From contig CAZSSM010000003.1 of the NCBI GenBank assembly GCA_964609385.1, positions 97,690 to 161,689 on the forward strand: a stretch of DNA of 64,000 nt. Direction: 5' to 3'. The notes beneath the pieces are model-generated. The model was not told where the DNA came from. It made no database searches and saw only the letters and a list, made by a program, of their open reading frames with translations. The translations under genes were made by a program, and so were the position numbers. The DNA is from CAZSSM01 sp964609385. GTDB lineage: Bacteria > Planctomycetota > Planctomycetia > Isosphaerales > Isosphaeraceae. Shown piece by piece: positions 35,906 through 44,152 of the stretch (position 1 is its first letter; the number at the start of each line of letters is the position of its first letter).

Positions 35906-36577
35906 ATGAATAAGAGACCCGGGGTTTCGCTTGCCTTCGTCGCAGCGATTTGCACCTCGATCGCGTCCGGTTTTGCCATCGCCGATGTGATCGACCCACT
36001 GGACGGTAATACTTTAAACGCTTGGGTTACCGAATCACACCAGAGATTTGTAGATAAGTTGAATTCAAGCTCCGATCCGATCTGGTCGGTCCACGAAGGG
36101 GTCTTGCATTGCAGCGGAATCGGGGGCGGTCAGTTTCGATACGACCGCGAGTTAGGCGACTTCTGCTTGAGCTTGGAGTACCGACACGGGCCTGGCGCCA
36201 ACAGCGGCGTCTCGTTCCACGCTCCTCCCTATGACGGGCGAGGGGGCAACCGGCCCTCAGTCCAAGGGTTCGAGATCCAAATCCTCGACGACGCAGGCAA
36301 GCCAGCCTCGAAGCGTTCCACAGGCGCCCTCTATCGTTACGTCGCCCCGGCCACTTCGGCCGCGCGACCGGCCGGGCAATGGAATCGGCTGGAGGTGACT
36401 TGTCAGGGATCGCGGATCCGCGTCGAACTAAACGGCGCCGTGGTCCACGACCTTGACCGCGACACGATCCCTGAGATCGCCGATAAACCCCGTCGCGGTT
36501 ATCTCTTCCTCCAAAATCACGGTCATCCGATCGACTTTCGCCACATCCAGATCGAGCTATTGGACAAGCTCCAGTAA
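35906..36577 (+). CDS. DUF1080 (3-keto-disaccharide hydrolase-like) secreted protein
   Basis: This 223-residue protein has a signal peptide ('VSLAFVAAICTSIASGFAIA') and one DUF1080 domain with a concanavalin-like fold: 'DPLDGNTLNAWV', 'WSVHEGVLHCSG', 'NSGVSFHAP', 'GFEIQILDD', 'TGALYRYVAP', 'AGQWNRLEVTCQGSRIRVEL' and 'GYLFLQNHG'. The family is very common in planctomycetes; some members hydrolyse 3-keto-glycosides, so a role in sugar breakdown is likely. AAGGA is seven bases before the ATG. It stands alone between the DUF4058 remnant and the IMP dehydrogenase gene. Length is normal for a single-domain member. Confidence 0.88.
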   Translation: MNKRPGVSLAFVAAICTSIASGFAIADVIDPLDGNTLNAWVTESHQRFVDKLNSSSDPIWSVHEGVLHCSGIGGGQFRYDRELGDFCLSLEYRHGPGANSGVSFHAPPYDGRGGNRPSVQGFEIQILDDAGKPASKRSTGALYRYVAPATSAARPAGQWNRLEVTCQGSRIRVELNGAVVHDLDRDTIPEIADKPRRGYLFLQNHGHPIDFRHIQIELLDKLQ

Positions 36578-36781
36578 AGACTCATCGGCTCGTTGACTGG
36601 CTGACGGTTGGTCTTGTCGAGTGTCCGACGGATCAGTCTAATGAGCCGGGAAAGGTATTGCGCGTGAACTAGACCCAGGTCATGCTGTTCGGGGCGTCGG
36701 CCGGACACATCGGGACGGGATCACGCCCCCACCTCACGGCCACCGCGCGGGATTGCTGGTGGTCGTCGCGGAGCTTTTCCC

Positions 36782-38287
36782 ATGGCAGAGCGTTCGGGCG
36801 TGGACGGTTTCGAGCGGATCGCCTACCTGGGGATCACCTTCGACGACGTCCTTTTGGAACCGGGCTACAGTGAACTGCTGCCTCACGAGGTCGATCTCAG
36901 TACGCAGTTCACCCGCCAAATCAAATTGAATATTCCGTTGGTCTCCTCCCCGATGGACACGGTGACCGAGTCTGAGTTGGCTATTGCGCTCGCTCAGGAA
37001 GGCGGCCTAGGGATCATCCATCGGAACATGTCTCTGGAAGACCAAAGCCGCGAGGTCGACAAGGTCAAGCGGTCCGAGAACGGGATCATCCTGGATCCGA
37101 TCACCCTACCCCCAGATGCGAACGTTGGCCGAGCACGTCAAGTGATGTCGGACAACAACATCTCGGGCGTGCCGATCGTTGTCGATGGCTACCTCCGCGG
37201 AATCTTGACCCGACGCGACCTCCGGTTCCTGGAGCGTGAGGACGTTTCGATCGAGGATGTGATGACCAAGACCAACTTGGTCACCGCGCCCTTAGACACG
37301 AGCCTGGAAGAGGCCGACCGAATCCTGACCCGGAACAAGGTTGAGAAGCTCCTGCTGGTCGACGACGACTACAAGTTGGTGGGCCTGATCACGATCAAGG
37401 ACATCGACAAGCTGCACAGCTATCCCAATGCCTGCAAGGACGAGCGCGGCCGACTTCGTGTCGGGGCGGCGGTGGGCGTGCATGATTACGAGCGTGTCGA
37501 GGCGTTGATTAAGGCCGACGTCGATGTGATCGTCGTTGACTCGGCACATGGCCATTCCAAGAACGTGCTGGAGACGGTCCGTCGGCTCAAGCGCGACTTC
37601 TCCATCGAGGTGGTTGCTGGCAACATCGCCACTGGGGAAGGGGCTCGCGCTTTGGTCGATGCGGGAGCCGATGCGATCAAGATCGGCATTGGACCTGGAT
37701 CGATCTGCACGACGCGGGTCGTCAGCGGCGTCGGCGTGCCTCAGATCACCGCCGTCATGCACGCTACCGAGGTCGCGCCCTCGGACGTGCCGATCATCGC
37801 CGACGGCGGGATCCGCTACTCCGGCGACATTACCAAGGCTCTGGCCGCAGGCGCTCACTGCGTGATGATCGGGGGTCTCTTTGCTGGGCTGGCTGAGAGC
37901 CCCGGAGATACGGTCATCTATCGAGGGCGGACGTTTAAGACCTATCGCGGCATGGGCTCCATCAGCGCAATGGCCAAAGGGTCCTCGGACCGCTACCGTC
38001 AGTCCGGGCAGGCTACCCATAAGCTGGTTCCCGAGGGCGTCGAAGGACGCGTCCCCTACAAGGGCAAGCTAGCCGACTACGTCTATCAGCTCGCTGGGGG
38101 CGTCCGGGCTGGTATGGGTTATTGCGGGACCACGACCATCGACGAGCACCGGACCCGCGCCCGATTCATCAAGGTTACCGGCGCCTCGGTCCTCGAAAGT
38201 CATCCGCACGACATCGTGATCACCCAGGAATCGCCCAACTATTCCCGGTATACCGGAGGTGAGCCCGACAGCGGTCAGGGTTCTTGA
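36782..38287 (+). CDS. guaB: IMP dehydrogenase
   Basis: This 501-residue enzyme oxidises IMP to XMP with NAD+, the committed step of GMP synthesis in the cytoplasm. It has the N-terminal 'TFDDVLLEPGYSELLPHEVD', a Bateman module of two CBS domains (about residues 100-220, 'NNISGVPIVVDGYLRGILTR', 'KLLLVDDDYKLVGLITIKDI'), the barrel motif 'VVDSAHGHS', and the active-site loop 'GIGPGSICTTRVVSGVG' with catalytic Cys at about 309. It also has 'IADGGIRYSGDI', the flap 'YRGMGSISAM' and the Arg-containing 'EGVEGRVPYKG'. Length and motifs are canonical. GGAG lies about eight bases before the ATG. The following gene is separate. This is the most secure housekeeping gene in the window. Confidence 0.98.
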   Translation: MAERSGVDGFERIAYLGITFDDVLLEPGYSELLPHEVDLSTQFTRQIKLNIPLVSSPMDTVTESELAIALAQEGGLGIIHRNMSLEDQSREVDKVKRSENGIILDPITLPPDANVGRARQVMSDNNISGVPIVVDGYLRGILTRRDLRFLEREDVSIEDVMTKTNLVTAPLDTSLEEADRILTRNKVEKLLLVDDDYKLVGLITIKDIDKLHSYPNACKDERGRLRVGAAVGVHDYERVEALIKADVDVIVVDSAHGHSKNVLETVRRLKRDFSIEVVAGNIATGEGARALVDAGADAIKIGIGPGSICTTRVVSGVGVPQITAVMHATEVAPSDVPIIADGGIRYSGDITKALAAGAHCVMIGGLFAGLAESPGDTVIYRGRTFKTYRGMGSISAMAKGSSDRYRQSGQATHKLVPEGVEGRVPYKGKLADYVYQLAGGVRAGMGYCGTTTIDEHRTRARFIKVTGASVLESHPHDIVITQESPNYSRYTGGEPDSGQGS

Positions 38288-38577
38288 ATCGGCCCGGAAC
38301 GACTTGTCTTGGGCCCCAAGATCAGAAAAGTTTGCCCGGTCCGAAAAATCGCTCAACTCGGGCCGTTGATGCGCCGATATGGTTGCAGACGGCCCGATCT
38401 CGCGACGTGACGGCATCCAATGCCTGTCTCGGTCTGGTCCCACGTCACACGGAGGCGAACGGGGGCTGGATCGGACCACGCGAGCGAGTCGCCGTCAGCG
38501 ATCGGCCCGATCGGGGTTCGGCCGACGGCCCATTAATTGGTCCGTTGGCCCATCTTCAAATAGCAAGGAGGCTCGGC

Positions 38578-40863
38578 TTGCGTCGCCTGATCCTATCCCT
38601 GGCCGCCGTGCTGGTGGTCAGCGTCGCCGTGGCCACCATCGGTCGTGGCCAATACCTTTTCGGCCAAGGTCGGGGCCAGGCACCCGCGCTGCGTGCGACC
38701 GAGTCCTCCGGGCCGGGCCGCAATGCCGTTCTGACGGCTCAGAGCGCACAGAGCCTGCTCCGCAACGGTCTCGACTACATCCGGTATGAGCGCTATGACC
38801 GGGCCCTGGAATTCCTCCATGAGGCCGAGCAGCGGATCGACCAGCTTAGCCCAATCGAAGTTGGAGAACTCCGACGTGGTCTGGAGACCGCACGGGCGCG
38901 GATGGACCGTCCCTCCAACGCCCCCGTCGCCGAGAGCTACGCGATCGACCGGCGACCTCAAGCCGGGAGCTTCATCGCGGCGCCCGTCGATCGCCAAATC
39001 GTTCAGACGGCCGGCTCGGTCCCGTCCAACTCGCTCAACAACTCTGCCATGAACACAACAGGATCCGACGACTTTCCATCCATAACTGATTTCGACCAGC
39101 GTGTTGATCCGCTCCACGATCTTCCTGTGCCCGACTTCAACGCGGTTCCTCAACCGTCGTCGAATCGCCAGACCAGTCCATTATCGCGATCGAGCGCCCT
39201 GAGCCCTGAGGCGACTCAGCCCGATCTGGACGGACTCCCCAATCTGATTTCCGGCGAGTCCAACGACGCCCAATCATCGCAACACTCCGAACCGGTCGTC
39301 CCTTTCGACGAGCCGTTCTCAGACGAGTCGTTGCCCGACGAGCCAATCATCGTCGCAATGCCTGAGATCGACGACACGTTCGAGCAACTGCTCGGTCCAC
39401 CGCAACCCAACGATGACGAGCCAACGCTACCGAATCCCACGCCCCAACAACGATCCGTTCCTTCAGACCCGATCTCAGAGGTCTTCGAAGAACCCATCGA
39501 GGTCGACTTCGATCTGGCTTCGGCGTCTAGTCCCGAGTACGACGCGCGGATCGAGCCGGAACCCAGGCCGGTCGCGCCTGCCGAGCCAGGCCCGGTCGTA
39601 ATCGAACTCGGACCCAGCCCGGATTCACCGCCCACGCGATCCGAGACGTCGGGGGGGTTAAAGCCGATGGTCATTGCCCTCCCCGATCCGGTTCCTTCTA
39701 GACGACCCGATCCACGAGGGTCCGAGCCGACCGGAGCGCCCGTGTCGGATCTTCCCGACCTGCCTGCTCCGGCCGATGAACTGCCCGAATCGTCGGCCGA
39801 TCGCGGAACGATCGCGGAGGATTTGGGGGTCGACGATCGGCTCGAGCAGTTTGATGCCGAACTGCCTCCGCTGCCACCGGCCCGCGAAACCTTGCCGATC
39901 ATCCCCACTCCCGAGCCGTTGCCCGATCAGCCGATCCCCGAGACCGATAACGATGCCTTCGATCTACCCCCACTCCCCCTCACGGAGTCGCCCGGGCTCG
40001 ATGGCCCGTCCCCGCGTCCCATCCCCGAGTTTAGTGGCGTTGACTCCTTCCAGACGCGTCCGCAAGTGGCCCCGTCTGCACCACCACAACAACAAACACA
40101 TCCCGATCTCCCGAACCAGTCGTTCGACCGCTCCCGACCCGGCACCCTCGACTTCGGTCCGGTCCGCATCGACGACGTACTGGAACAACGTACCTTCGCC
40201 GGTGGGTCGGTGTCGCGACCTGACCTCGACCTGGACCGTCTCGATTCGAGACGGCTCAGCGACGACGAGTTTAATCGTCAGCTCGGCCAACTGGGACGCT
40301 TGGAACCTTCAGATCGGATCGCGCAAATCGAGCCGGGCCTCGGCTTCGATAATGCCCCACCCCTTGGTTTCGAGGACGATTTCAACACCGAGGAAGTCAC
40401 CCTCCCTCGCGCTCCCAGCCCCACCGAGCCCCGACCGATCCTCGGCGTGACTATCCCCGAGGACTTCGACGATATCCCCGTCACTCCCAGACGTTTCCAA
40501 CCGTTCACCAAATACTGGGCCGCTGCCGCCACAGCCCATTTCCCGCTCTATTTCCAGGACGCCGTCCTGGAACGTTACGGCCAGACCGTCGAACAGACCT
40601 TGGGACCGGCCGGACGCGTCTTCACCTATCCGATCGATGATCCACGCCAGTCAAAGAACCGCGGTCAGATCCTTCAGCCGGTCTTCTCAGCGGGCCTGAT
40701 GGCTGCCCAAGTCCTCGCCTTACCTTATCGGCTCGTCGTTGATCCGCCTTGGGAAGCCGAATATGACCTGGGTTACTACCGACCAGGAGATCCGATCCCG
40801 CCCGACACCTATTACTTCCCCATCTACGGAGTTGGCCCTCCACTCCAAGGTAACAATCATTGA
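38578..40863 (+). CDS. Pro/Asp-rich secreted protein with planctomycete-type C-terminal domain
   Basis: I start this 761-residue protein at TTG 38578, where AGGAGG lies six bases upstream and a signal sequence follows ('RRLILSLAAVLVVSVAVATI'); the frame is open back to 38284 but that part is not protein-like. Residues 60-110 contain a helical repeat-like segment ('LLRNGLDYIRYERYDRALEF'). Residues 150-640 are a low-complexity region very rich in Pro, Asp, Glu and Ser. The last 120 residues are ordered: 'YWAAAATAHFPLYFQDAVLE', 'RYGQTVEQTLG', 'PYRLVVDPPWEAEYDLGYYR'. This C-terminal pattern recurs in planctomycete proteins of unknown function. It is probably envelope-located. A very strong terminator follows. 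Confidence 0.75.
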   Translation: MRRLILSLAAVLVVSVAVATIGRGQYLFGQGRGQAPALRATESSGPGRNAVLTAQSAQSLLRNGLDYIRYERYDRALEFLHEAEQRIDQLSPIEVGELRRGLETARARMDRPSNAPVAESYAIDRRPQAGSFIAAPVDRQIVQTAGSVPSNSLNNSAMNTTGSDDFPSITDFDQRVDPLHDLPVPDFNAVPQPSSNRQTSPLSRSSALSPEATQPDLDGLPNLISGESNDAQSSQHSEPVVPFDEPFSDESLPDEPIIVAMPEIDDTFEQLLGPPQPNDDEPTLPNPTPQQRSVPSDPISEVFEEPIEVDFDLASASSPEYDARIEPEPRPVAPAEPGPVVIELGPSPDSPPTRSETSGGLKPMVIALPDPVPSRRPDPRGSEPTGAPVSDLPDLPAPADELPESSADRGTIAEDLGVDDRLEQFDAELPPLPPARETLPIIPTPEPLPDQPIPETDNDAFDLPPLPLTESPGLDGPSPRPIPEFSGVDSFQTRPQVAPSAPPQQQTHPDLPNQSFDRSRPGTLDFGPVRIDDVLEQRTFAGGSVSRPDLDLDRLDSRRLSDDEFNRQLGQLGRLEPSDRIAQIEPGLGFDNAPPLGFEDDFNTEEVTLPRAPSPTEPRPILGVTIPEDFDDIPVTPRRFQPFTKYWAAAATAHFPLYFQDAVLERYGQTVEQTLGPAGRVFTYPIDDPRQSKNRGQILQPVFSAGLMAAQVLALPYRLVVDPPWEAEYDLGYYRPGDPIPPDTYYFPIYGVGPPLQGNNH

Positions 40864-40918
40864 CATCAATGGGTCAACGGGTTTGTCCATCAGCCGGACC
40901 CAATGACCTCGTTTTACC

Positions 40919-40963
40919 AACGACCCGTCTCGGATCGCCCTCGTGGATCCGAGACGGGTCGTT
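40919..40963 (+). terminator. intrinsic terminator with perfect 18-bp stem
   Basis: AACGACCCGTCTCGGATC (40919-40936) and GATCCGAGACGGGTCGTT (40946-40963) are exact reverse complements around a nine-base loop, with T residues at the 3' side. It lies 56 bases after the stop of the Pro-rich protein gene. This is the clearest rho-independent terminator in the window. Confidence 0.85.
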
Positions 40964-41140
40964 TTCCGTAGGTAGGTTCGATGGCAGCGATGAAGATTCT
41001 TCCAAACGGACGATGACCAGCCTCTCGATGGCACACCGCTCGAACTCCGGTTCGACTCCGGTTAGGGTAGATTTCGTTCGTGTTCCACGATGACGTGATC
41101 GACCCTCTCCATCTCGACGATTTGGCAACGGGAGCGACCG

Positions 41141-42796
41141 ATGCGCCTCAACCTGTCCCATGGGATCTCTCTGGGCTTCACAGCCCTGTTTGCTAGTCTC
41201 CTTGGAGTCTCCTCTTCAACGGTCTCTGCCGACGATACCGAGCCGGTGGGGCTCTGGACCCGCTGGGAGGCCACCTTCGAGGCGGACACCGAGGCCGATC
41301 CCGCGATCGAGTTCCAAGTCGTTCTGACGGCGCCTAACAGTTCGAACTTCACGATTCCGGGATTTCACGACGGCGGACAAACTTGGAAAGTCCGCTGGAT
41401 GCCCTCTCAAACCGGCCGTTGGCGATTCGCGACGGAGTCTAAGCCATCGGTAGCAGGTCTCGATGGGATCGAAGGAACCTTTGAGTGTGAAGTCGTCGAG
41501 TCCGAAAACCTATTGATTCGGCACGGGGCCTTACGAGTCTCCAAAGTGGGACCTTACCTAGAGCACGCCGATGGCACACCCTTCTTCTGGCTCGGCGATA
41601 CCGCCTGGAACGGCGCGCTGCTCTCGGAAGCAGAGGATTGGGACCGCTACTTGGAGGACCGGCGTGCCAAGCGCTTCTCCGCGATCCAACTGGTGACCAC
41701 GCAGTGGCGGACTGCCGCGACGAACCTCGAAGGCCTGACCGCCTACGAGGGACGCGAAACGATCACGATCAACCCGGCGTTTTTCGAGCGAATGGACGAG
41801 CGAATCGAGGCGGTCAATGCGGCCGGCCTGCTGGTAGCTCCTGTGGTCCTCTGGTCGCTCGGAGACGTCTCCGAGACCCCCGGCAAATTGCCCACCGATC
41901 AAGCGATCCGACTGGCCCGTTACATTGTCGCTCGCTATCAAGGAGACCATGTCCTTTGGTTTCTTGGCGGCGACGAAAATTACGGTCCGGAACGCGCAGA
42001 TCATTGGATTCAAATCGGCCGAGCCGTTTTTGGGGAGATCCCCCATGCGCCCGTCACGCTCCACCCGGGAGGAATGCAGTGGAAGTTCGAGCCGTTTTAT
42101 GATGAACCTTGGCTCGATGTCCTGATCTACCAGAGTGGACACGGAGACGACTTGCGGACCCTCGAATGGATCCACTCCGGGCCACCCGCTCGTGCTTGGC
42201 GCGACGTCCCCGAGACGCCGATCATCAACTCCGAGCCACCCTACGAAGGGCACGTTGCCTATCAATCGCGACAACCACACCCGGCCTACAACATCAGACG
42301 CGCGTCCTACTGGAGCCTCTTGTCAACACCCGTGGCTGGCATCACCTACGGGAGTCACGGCGTTTGGAGTTGGGAAGAAGATCCGGCCGTGCCCCGGAAC
42401 CATAACAATTCCGGCATCGCACCGCCCTGGCACGAGGCAATCCAACGCCCCGGTGCGACTCAGATGGGATACCTCGTCGATCTGTTCAAATCGTTCCCCT
42501 GGTGGCAGCTTCGACCCGATCCCGACCTCATCGTCGTGCAGCCTGAACCCGACGACCCCTCGAACTACATCGCCGCCGCCCGGACCCCCGAAGGACGTGA
42601 GGCGCTCGTCTACTTGCCCCGAGGAGGCCGGGTCGCCCTCCGCGCCGATCGGCTTGTCGACGATCCCCGTTCCTCGTGGTTCGACCCCCGGAACGGTGAG
42701 ACCTCCGATGCCAAGCCTGAAGCAGTTGACGATCCGAAGTCCTTGGTCTTCCAGGCCCCCTCGGACCAAGACTGGGTGTTGACGATCCGTCGCTGA
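41141..42796 (+). CDS. secreted DUF5060/DUF4038 glycoside hydrolase (apiosidase-like)
   Basis: This 551-residue protein has a signal peptide ('GFTALFASLLGVSSSTVSA'), a DUF5060 beta-sandwich (about residues 38-125: 'LWTRWEATFEAD', 'WKVRWMPSQTGRWRFATES') and a TIM-barrel-like DUF4038 domain: 'HADGTPFFWLGDTAWNGALL', 'YLEDRRAKRFSAIQLVTTQW', 'VLWFLGGDENYG', 'INSEPPYEG', 'GITYGSHGVWSW'. A C-terminal sandwich follows ('EALVYLPRGGRVALRAD'). Related enzymes of GH140 cut apiose linkages in pectin; conserved acids in 'GGDEN' and 'NSEPPYEG' are candidates for catalysis. GGGAG precedes the ATG. With the sulfatase and DUF1080 gene it supports a polysaccharide-degrading lifestyle. Exact substrate unknown. 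Confidence 0.85.
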   Translation: MRLNLSHGISLGFTALFASLLGVSSSTVSADDTEPVGLWTRWEATFEADTEADPAIEFQVVLTAPNSSNFTIPGFHDGGQTWKVRWMPSQTGRWRFATESKPSVAGLDGIEGTFECEVVESENLLIRHGALRVSKVGPYLEHADGTPFFWLGDTAWNGALLSEAEDWDRYLEDRRAKRFSAIQLVTTQWRTAATNLEGLTAYEGRETITINPAFFERMDERIEAVNAAGLLVAPVVLWSLGDVSETPGKLPTDQAIRLARYIVARYQGDHVLWFLGGDENYGPERADHWIQIGRAVFGEIPHAPVTLHPGGMQWKFEPFYDEPWLDVLIYQSGHGDDLRTLEWIHSGPPARAWRDVPETPIINSEPPYEGHVAYQSRQPHPAYNIRRASYWSLLSTPVAGITYGSHGVWSWEEDPAVPRNHNNSGIAPPWHEAIQRPGATQMGYLVDLFKSFPWWQLRPDPDLIVVQPEPDDPSNYIAAARTPEGREALVYLPRGGRVALRADRLVDDPRSSWFDPRNGETSDAKPEAVDDPKSLVFQAPSDQDWVLTIRR

Positions 42797-42865
42797 CCAC
42801 AGACTATCGAGTCAACAGTTGACAGTGGTTTACTTATCGATTTGAACTGGCGGCTCTTCGAACTC

Positions 42866-43453
42866 TCAACCTCCGTCTCGGTCGAGGAGTTGTTGGGCGG
42901 CATTGACGACCTGGGGATTGGGATCGTCCACCCAAGTCAGGACGGCGGCGTCTAAAGGCTTGGGTAACTCCGGCAGCCTCCAGAGCAGTCGGAGCACGAC
43001 TCGGCGCGGCTCGATCTCATCGACAGTTGCCTTGCCGTTCAGGAACTTCGCGAGCATCGCGTCCGATGCTCGCTCGAAGACATCCTCGGCCTCGCTCCGA
43101 CGATCCTCGCGTTCCGCGATCCGATCTCTTCGCGACTCCTCGTCCTCGGGCGACCCGGTCGGGCGTTTCAGGTCGACGAGGGTCGCGAAGGCGTCGTCGA
43201 GCCCACGCGAATCGCCTCGGGCGGCGAGGGCCTCGCAGAGTCTCATCTGGTAACGGTGCTCATCGCGGAGGATCCCGAGATCGTACGCGAGCCGGAGGGC
43301 GTCATCGGCCTCTGGAGTCTCCACGTTCCAGAGGTAAAGCACGGCGTGGTACGTGGCAGAATCTGGGGGTGCGTCGCGCTGAAATAGAACGCGGACCGCC
43401 GGGACGAACACCGGATCACGGCTCGCGTGCTCATCTGAGACGAGTCGCGACAT
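42866..43453 (-). CDS. hypothetical helical (HEAT-like) protein, possibly 5'-truncated
   Basis: This 195-residue frame encodes an all-helical, charged protein with HEAT-like pairs ('LYLWNVETPEADDALRLAYD', 'MRLCEALAARGDSRGLDDAF', 'LLWRLPELPKPLDAAVLTWV', 'DPNPQVVNAAQQLLDRDGG'). The open frame continues upstream of ATG 43453 without a better start, and there is no ribosome binding site, so it may be the end of a larger gene whose front is lost in the disturbed region upstream (43454-44152). No signal peptide or membrane helix is seen. Function unknown. Confidence 0.5.
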   Translation of the reverse strand: MSRLVSDEHASRDPVFVPAVRVLFQRDAPPDSATYHAVLYLWNVETPEADDALRLAYDLGILRDEHRYQMRLCEALAARGDSRGLDDAFATLVDLKRPTGSPEDEESRRDRIAEREDRRSEAEDVFERASDAMLAKFLNGKATVDEIEPRRVVLRLLWRLPELPKPLDAAVLTWVDDPNPQVVNAAQQLLDRDGG

Positions 43454-44152
43454 TGCGACGTGGATCGAACAGATGAGCGCTCCACGACCTCGAGGTATCC
43501 CTGCGAGGGATCATCGCAACGAAAGCTGTCGGGGTGAGGCTAAGGAGGTGTTCGCTGAGCCGGAGCAAGGTGCAGGCATAGTCGGTGGGCCGGACTCGCT
43601 ATAGAACGCTATTATCGTAGAGTTCTTTACGCGTTCCGGAGAGGATCGAACCGAAGAGATGAGTTAAGGGGTGAGGCCAGCCCACAGTCTGAACCCAACC
43701 AACCAACAGAGCGCAACATGCAATGTGATCGCACTATCGCGCCGACAGTTGTGTGCGCGGACAAGTCCAATGCCGACAACTGTCGGCGCAGCTCCAGCTC
43801 GACCTGGTCCAGCATCTCGACAATCTCGTCACAGATGGGCCAGTAAGATCGAGATTCGATTGAAAGAGCAGCTTGGTGGTGTCCTGGATCGATTGCTCGC
43901 CTCGCGCAAGCCTAGGTTGGATCACGAGTTAGGGTGACGCATAAGGCAAGTAACTTCTTTGCTGTAACTTCTAGCCCGGATCGGACTCACGCAATTCGTC
44001 GCAGTCGATCAAGGACACCACCGGCAGTTCGGGTCGCAACAAATCGAGAATGACATATCGTAGGATCAACATGTCCAAGATCTTGATCTTCGATCCGGGA
44101 CATGTCAGAATGCTCGATCTTTCGAGTAGGAATCGAGACTGATGGGAAACGC
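43454..44152. other. intergenic region with inverted repeats and gene debris
   Basis: No intact gene is present in 700 bases. The sequence GCCGACAGTTGT at 43741 recurs inverted as ACAACTGTCGGC at 43776-43787, and ACATGTCC (44069) is inverted at 44098. On the minus strand two start-less stretches look like coding remnants: 'EIVEMLDQVELELRRQLSAL' (about 43765-43830) and 'ILDMLILRYVILDLLRPELP' (about 44015-44080, ending at a stop near 43973). They suggest decayed genes, possibly mobile-element debris, but I cannot name a family. Confidence 0.4.
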
